This document shows, piece by piece, positions 35,299 through 38,327 of a stretch of 38,327 nt of DNA. The DNA lies in assembly GCF_003202035.1 (NCBI RefSeq), contig NZ_QJKC01000028.1, positions 1-38,327 of the forward strand, given 5' to 3'. Position 1 is the first letter of the stretch. The number at the start of each line of letters is the position of its first letter. This DNA comes from Aquitalea magnusonii (GTDB lineage Bacteria; Pseudomonadota; Gammaproteobacteria; Burkholderiales; Chromobacteriaceae). Position numbers and translations under genes: made by a program. The notes beneath the pieces were generated by a model, which worked only from the letters and a program-made list of their open reading frames with translations, searched no databases and had not been told where the DNA came from.

Positions 35299-36336
35299 GT
35301 GGCCTTCAATAAAAACAGCCTGCTTACGGGGATAATCGGCTGCCTGCTGTGTTGCCAGCTGGCCGTGGCCAAGGATGTGCTGCGGGTGCTGGCCTGGCCC
35401 GGCTATGCCGACCCGGATGTGGTACATGCCTTCGAGCAACGCTTCCAGGTCAGCGTGGAGGTGACCTTTGTCGACTCGGACGAAGCGCTGTGGGCAAAGA
35501 TGCATGCCGTCGCCGGCCCGCGTTTCGATGTGCTGGCCGCCAATACCGCCGAAATGCAGCGCTACTTTGCCGCCGGTCTGCTCAAGCCGCTGGACCCGGC
35601 CTTGCTGCCCAATACCCGGCGTCAGCTGCCACGCTTTCGCAATCTGGCGGCCATTCCCGGCCTGCAGCAGCAAGGCCGGCTGTATGCCGTTCCCTTTACC
35701 TATTCCACCATGGGCATCATCTATGACCGGCGGCAGTTTGCCGTGCCGCCTGACAGCATGAATGTGCTGTGGGACCCGCGTTATCGCCACAAGGTGCTCG
35801 ACTTCAATAGCGGACAGCACAATTTCTCGTTTACCGCGCTGGCCAGCGGCATCGCACAGCCGTTTGCGCTGAGCGCGGCGCAGCGCGACCGCCTGGTGCA
35901 GCGGCTGATTGCGCTGCGGCGCAATGTCCTGACTTTTTACAGCCTGCCGGAAGAGGGAACCGAATTGTTCATCCGCCACAAGATCGCGCTGATGTTTGGC
36001 AATTACGGCACCCAGCAGCTGAATTCGCTGCGCCAGGCCGGGGCCGATGTGGGCTATGCCATTCCGCGGGAAGGTGTGCTGGCCTGGCTGGATTGCTGGG
36101 CGATGACGGCAGCCAGCAGCAAGCCACGGCTGGCGCAGCAATGGATCAACTACATGCTGGAGCCGGCGGTCAGTGGCTTGCTGCCGGCCCGCCAGGGGCT
36201 GGCCAATACCCTCAGTGCCAGTGACGAACTGAAACCCGGCGCCAAAGTGCTGTGGTTGCAGCCGGTGGAAAACGCCGCGCTGCGCGAAGCACTGTGGCAA
36301 AAGATCTATTCCGGCGACCGGCCGGGGAGTTTCTGA
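35299..36336 (+). CDS. PotD/NspS-like periplasmic polyamine-binding protein
   Basis: A 345-residue extracytoplasmic binding protein of the spermidine/putrescine family. The N-terminus is a signal peptide with cleavage likely after QLAVA (residue 24); IIGC at 12-15 also resembles a lipobox, so a lipoprotein form is possible. The mature protein starts KDVLRVLAWPGYADPDVV and contains FDVLAANTAEMQRY, AVPFTYSTMGIIYDRR, VLWDPRYRHKVLDF and IALMFGNYGTQQL, all typical of PotD/PotF folds. No polyamine permease or ATPase is present. Instead a membrane diguanylate cyclase begins 3 bases after its stop, so it most likely delivers a ligand signal to that enzyme, as NspS does for MbaA in Vibrio cholerae. 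The start is a GTG with an AGAAGAA site. Confidence 0.87.
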   Translation: MAFNKNSLLTGIIGCLLCCQLAVAKDVLRVLAWPGYADPDVVHAFEQRFQVSVEVTFVDSDEALWAKMHAVAGPRFDVLAANTAEMQRYFAAGLLKPLDPALLPNTRRQLPRFRNLAAIPGLQQQGRLYAVPFTYSTMGIIYDRRQFAVPPDSMNVLWDPRYRHKVLDFNSGQHNFSFTALASGIAQPFALSAAQRDRLVQRLIALRRNVLTFYSLPEEGTELFIRHKIALMFGNYGTQQLNSLRQAGADVGYAIPREGVLAWLDCWAMTAASSKPRLAQQWINYMLEPAVSGLLPARQGLANTLSASDELKPGAKVLWLQPVENAALREALWQKIYSGDRPGSF

Positions 36337-36339
36337 ATC

Positions 36340-38064
36340 ATGCGCTCCGGTCTGCTGGTGAAACTGGCGCTGCTGCTGGCGGTGTTCGGCATCTTGTCGT
36401 CCGGCCTGACCGGCTATTACGCCTTTAGCGCCCACCGCACCATGCTGGTGTCGGCAGCCCAGGGCGATTTGCTGACGGCGGCGCGCGGGGTAAACCGCCG
36501 CCTGCTGCAGGCCGAGGAAGAAGCGGCCGATGACGCCATGCTGCTGGCGCGGCTGGTACAGGTGGCACAGGTGATCAATGGCCATGGCGACCGCCCTGCC
36601 CGGCAGGCGCGCGATGAGCTGGCACAGGCTTTTGCCGGCATGCTGGCCCTGCATCCCGAATACTTGCAGGTCAGGTTGATCGGTGCTGCGGACAACGGGC
36701 TGGAACTGGTCAGGGTGGATAGCGCCGGCGGGCTCACCCTGCGGGTGGATGGTCAGGACTTGCAGGAAAAAGGCCATTTCCCCTATGTGTTTGAAACCCT
36801 GGCCTTGCCGGCCGGGCAGATCTACCAGTCGGCCATCGGTGTCAATCACGAGCGTGGTGCGCACGACGCCGAGGGACGCCCCGGACTGATGGTGGCCACC
36901 CCCCTGCCGCGCAGCGATGGCCAGCCGGGCGGCCTGCTGGTGATCAATCTCGATCTGGAGCGGCTAGTGGGCCAGCTGCGTGCCGACCTGCCCAAGGGCT
37001 ATCAGCTGTATATCGCCAATCGCTGGGGCGATTTCCTGGTGCATCCCGACCCGGCGCAAACCTTCGGCTTCGAGCAGGGACGGCGCATCCTGATGCAGGA
37101 CAGCTTTGCCGCCACCCAGCCGCTGTTCGAGCGCAAGCTCAACAATCTGGCGCTCAGCGGCCTGGAACAGCCGCAACAGGCCGCCGGCCGGGTCATGGCC
37201 TTTGTGCGCCAGCCGGTGGGGCAGGGCAATCACGACGACTTCGTGGTGACCGGCCTGGTACAGCCACTGGATGCGGTGCTGGAAAGCGCCGTGCCGCTGG
37301 GACAGCGCATCATCCACATGGTGCTGGCCTTCAGCATCATCGCCATTTTGCTGGCCGTGGTGTTCGCCCGTGCCATGCTGCGGCCCATCAACACCCTGGC
37401 CCAGGCTGCCAGCAGTTTTTCCGAAACCCAGCTGCAGCAGGTGCTGCCAGTGGAACGCAATGATGAAATCGGCGTGCTGGCACGCAATTTCGAACGCATG
37501 CAGCGACAGATCAACAGCCACATGGCCAGCTTGTACGACAATCAGCGCGAGCTGAGCTATCTGGCACACCACGACAGCCTGACCGGGCTGGCCAACCGCT
37601 CGCTGTTCTTCCAGCGGCTGGAGCAGCTGTTGCAGCTATCGCAGCGCAATGGCGCGCCCTTCGCCGTGTTGTTTGTCGATCTGGATCACTTCAAGGAAGT
37701 AAACGATCTGCATGGTCATGCCATCGGCGACCAGGTGTTGCAGATCGTCGCCCGCCGCCTGCTGCATACCGTGCGCGGCAGCGATATGGTGGCGCGCATG
37801 GGGGGGGACGAATACCTGATCCTGTTGCAGGGCAACTTCAGCGATGACGCGCTGGGCGAACTGATAGACAAGCTGCGACTGAGCATCAGCGAAGCCATGA
37901 CGGTGGCCGGCCAGCGGCTGGAAGTGGGCGCCAGCATCGGCTACAGCCTGTATCCGCGTGATGGCAGCACGGCCGAGCAGCTGGTCAACGAGGCCGATCA
38001 TGCCATGTACCATGTCAAGTCCGGCCGGCGTGGCGGCAAAGTCAACAGCTTGCCCTGCGGCTGA
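36340..38064 (+). CDS. Membrane diguanylate cyclase (Cache-HAMP-GGDEF), MbaA-like without EAL
   Basis: A 574-residue inner-membrane c-di-GMP synthase. TM1 is at about 7-29. A periplasmic Cache-type sensor domain spans about 30-320 and carries NGLELVRVDSAG and AIGVNHERGAH, common in dCache modules. TM2 at about 325-345 is followed by HAMP (345-398) and GGDEF (about 405-570). The active-site motif is GGDEY (488-492), an accepted variant, and the inhibitory site RGSD is present at 479-482. The protein ends right after the GGDEF domain; the EAL domain of Vibrio MbaA is absent. It is co-transcribed with the PotD-like gene 3 bases upstream. The remaining 90 bases to the IS show no clear terminator. 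Confidence 0.92.
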   Translation: MRSGLLVKLALLLAVFGILSSGLTGYYAFSAHRTMLVSAAQGDLLTAARGVNRRLLQAEEEAADDAMLLARLVQVAQVINGHGDRPARQARDELAQAFAGMLALHPEYLQVRLIGAADNGLELVRVDSAGGLTLRVDGQDLQEKGHFPYVFETLALPAGQIYQSAIGVNHERGAHDAEGRPGLMVATPLPRSDGQPGGLLVINLDLERLVGQLRADLPKGYQLYIANRWGDFLVHPDPAQTFGFEQGRRILMQDSFAATQPLFERKLNNLALSGLEQPQQAAGRVMAFVRQPVGQGNHDDFVVTGLVQPLDAVLESAVPLGQRIIHMVLAFSIIAILLAVVFARAMLRPINTLAQAASSFSETQLQQVLPVERNDEIGVLARNFERMQRQINSHMASLYDNQRELSYLAHHDSLTGLANRSLFFQRLEQLLQLSQRNGAPFAVLFVDLDHFKEVNDLHGHAIGDQVLQIVARRLLHTVRGSDMVARMGGDEYLILLQGNFSDDALGELIDKLRLSISEAMTVAGQRLEVGASIGYSLYPRDGSTAEQLVNEADHAMYHVKSGRRGGKVNSLPCG

Positions 38065-38154
38065 GCGGCTGGCGTCGCTGGCACCGGGCAGGGCGCGCCG
38101 CTGCCGACAGCACAGGGCGAGAATCCACCTACGCCGTTGCAGGTTTTTTGTCAG

Positions 38155-38327
38155 GGCGGTTTCAAGAGCTAAGTGCAACACCAACCAATTAAAGGTTAAG
38201 TTGTTGCATGCAAAGAACTTATGAGCACCTCAGTGCCGAAGAACGCGGGTTCATCATGGCAATGAAACAGCAGGGAGAGAGTGCCAGGGCCATTGCAAAG
38301 GCATTGCACCGGGCTCCCAGCACGATT
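38155..38327 (+). mobile_element. IS30-family element, right copy (start end only)
   Basis: These 173 bases are the exact reverse complement of bases 1-173. They hold the upstream end of the insertion sequence, beginning GGCGGTTTCAAGAGCTAAG, and the first part of its transposase gene. The element continues beyond the window. It inserted 90 bases after the stop of the diguanylate cyclase, so it did not disrupt that gene. No target duplication can be judged because the far end is missing. Confidence 0.85.
38208..38327 (+). CDS. IS30-family transposase, N-terminal 40 residues (partial)
   Basis: The transposase gene starts with ATG at 38208 and runs out of the window in frame. Its 40 residues are identical to those of the left copy (starting MQRTYEHLSAEERGF), the helix-turn-helix part of IS30-family enzymes. 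The DDE domain would lie outside. No clear Shine-Dalgarno sequence is seen just upstream; TTAAAGGTTAAG 7-18 bases before the ATG contains an AAGG that could serve. Confidence 0.85.
   Translation, partial: MQRTYEHLSAEERGFIMAMKQQGESARAIAKALHRAPSTI

Noticed and set aside
35071-36864. A 597-codon minus-strand frame over the polyamine-binding protein and the start of the cyclase
   Set aside because: It is antisense to two genes with clear motifs and runs through the regulatory region without a credible start.
38065-38154. A terminator or attachment site between the cyclase and the right IS
   Set aside because: Only a T-run without a convincing stem was found, and no duplicated core sequence.

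Overview
High-GC (about 64% by eye), densely coded chromosomal DNA from a Gram-negative bacterium. Codon usage, the many c-di-GMP sensor enzymes, the NosP/NahK pair, NikR and sigma-54/NtrC-type control suggest a betaproteobacterium, most likely Neisseriales/Chromobacteriaceae (Chromobacterium- or Aquitalea-like). The taxon is inferred from gene content and style, not from a marker gene.

Edges: the first and last 173 bases are perfect reverse complements. Each carries the 5' part of the same IS30-family transposase gene, reading out of the window, so the window is bounded by two copies of one insertion sequence, either a real pair or the point where an assembly breaks. Next to the left copy (174-1360) lies lower-GC debris: the tail of an unrecognised gene truncated by the IS, and two decayed DDE-transposase C-termini pointing at each other.

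Layout. (1) 1362-5894: a LysR regulator divergent from an FAD amine oxidoreductase, cupin and betaine-aldehyde-type dehydrogenase operon, which looks like oxidation of an amine to an acid. (2) 6222-11834: a membrane fatty-acid-desaturase-type protein, a complete YehZYXW-type quaternary-amine ABC importer and a PhnD-like binding-fold protein with no signal peptide, all in one direction. (3) 11850-16587, minus strand: nosP-like FIST protein, nahK-like hybrid kinase and BLUF photoreceptor, tightly packed. (4) 16840-20101: NikR, convergent with an ECF nickel/cobalt importer (fused M-N subunit, Q, and an ATPase with a His-rich tail). (5) 20358-30284: NfsB-like nitroreductase, a PAS-PAS-GGDEF-globin-GAF-EAL protein, adenine deaminase, nitronate monooxygenase and a GAF-PAS-GGDEF-EAL protein. 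(6) 30279-34886, minus strand: a Cache-HAMP-PAS-PAS-GGDEF-EAL protein and an ammonium transporter with a good sigma-54 promoter and an upstream NtrC-like site. (7) 35299-38064: a PotD-like polyamine-binding protein directly followed by a Cache-HAMP-GGDEF cyclase, resembling Vibrio NspS-MbaA without the EAL domain.

The theme is environmental sensing feeding second-messenger output: four c-di-GMP enzymes, a NO-sensor-type kinase system and a blue-light receptor sit among nitrogen, nickel and quaternary-amine uptake genes. No rRNA, tRNA, CRISPR array or prophage was seen. Coding is almost continuous; the notable gaps are described as features.
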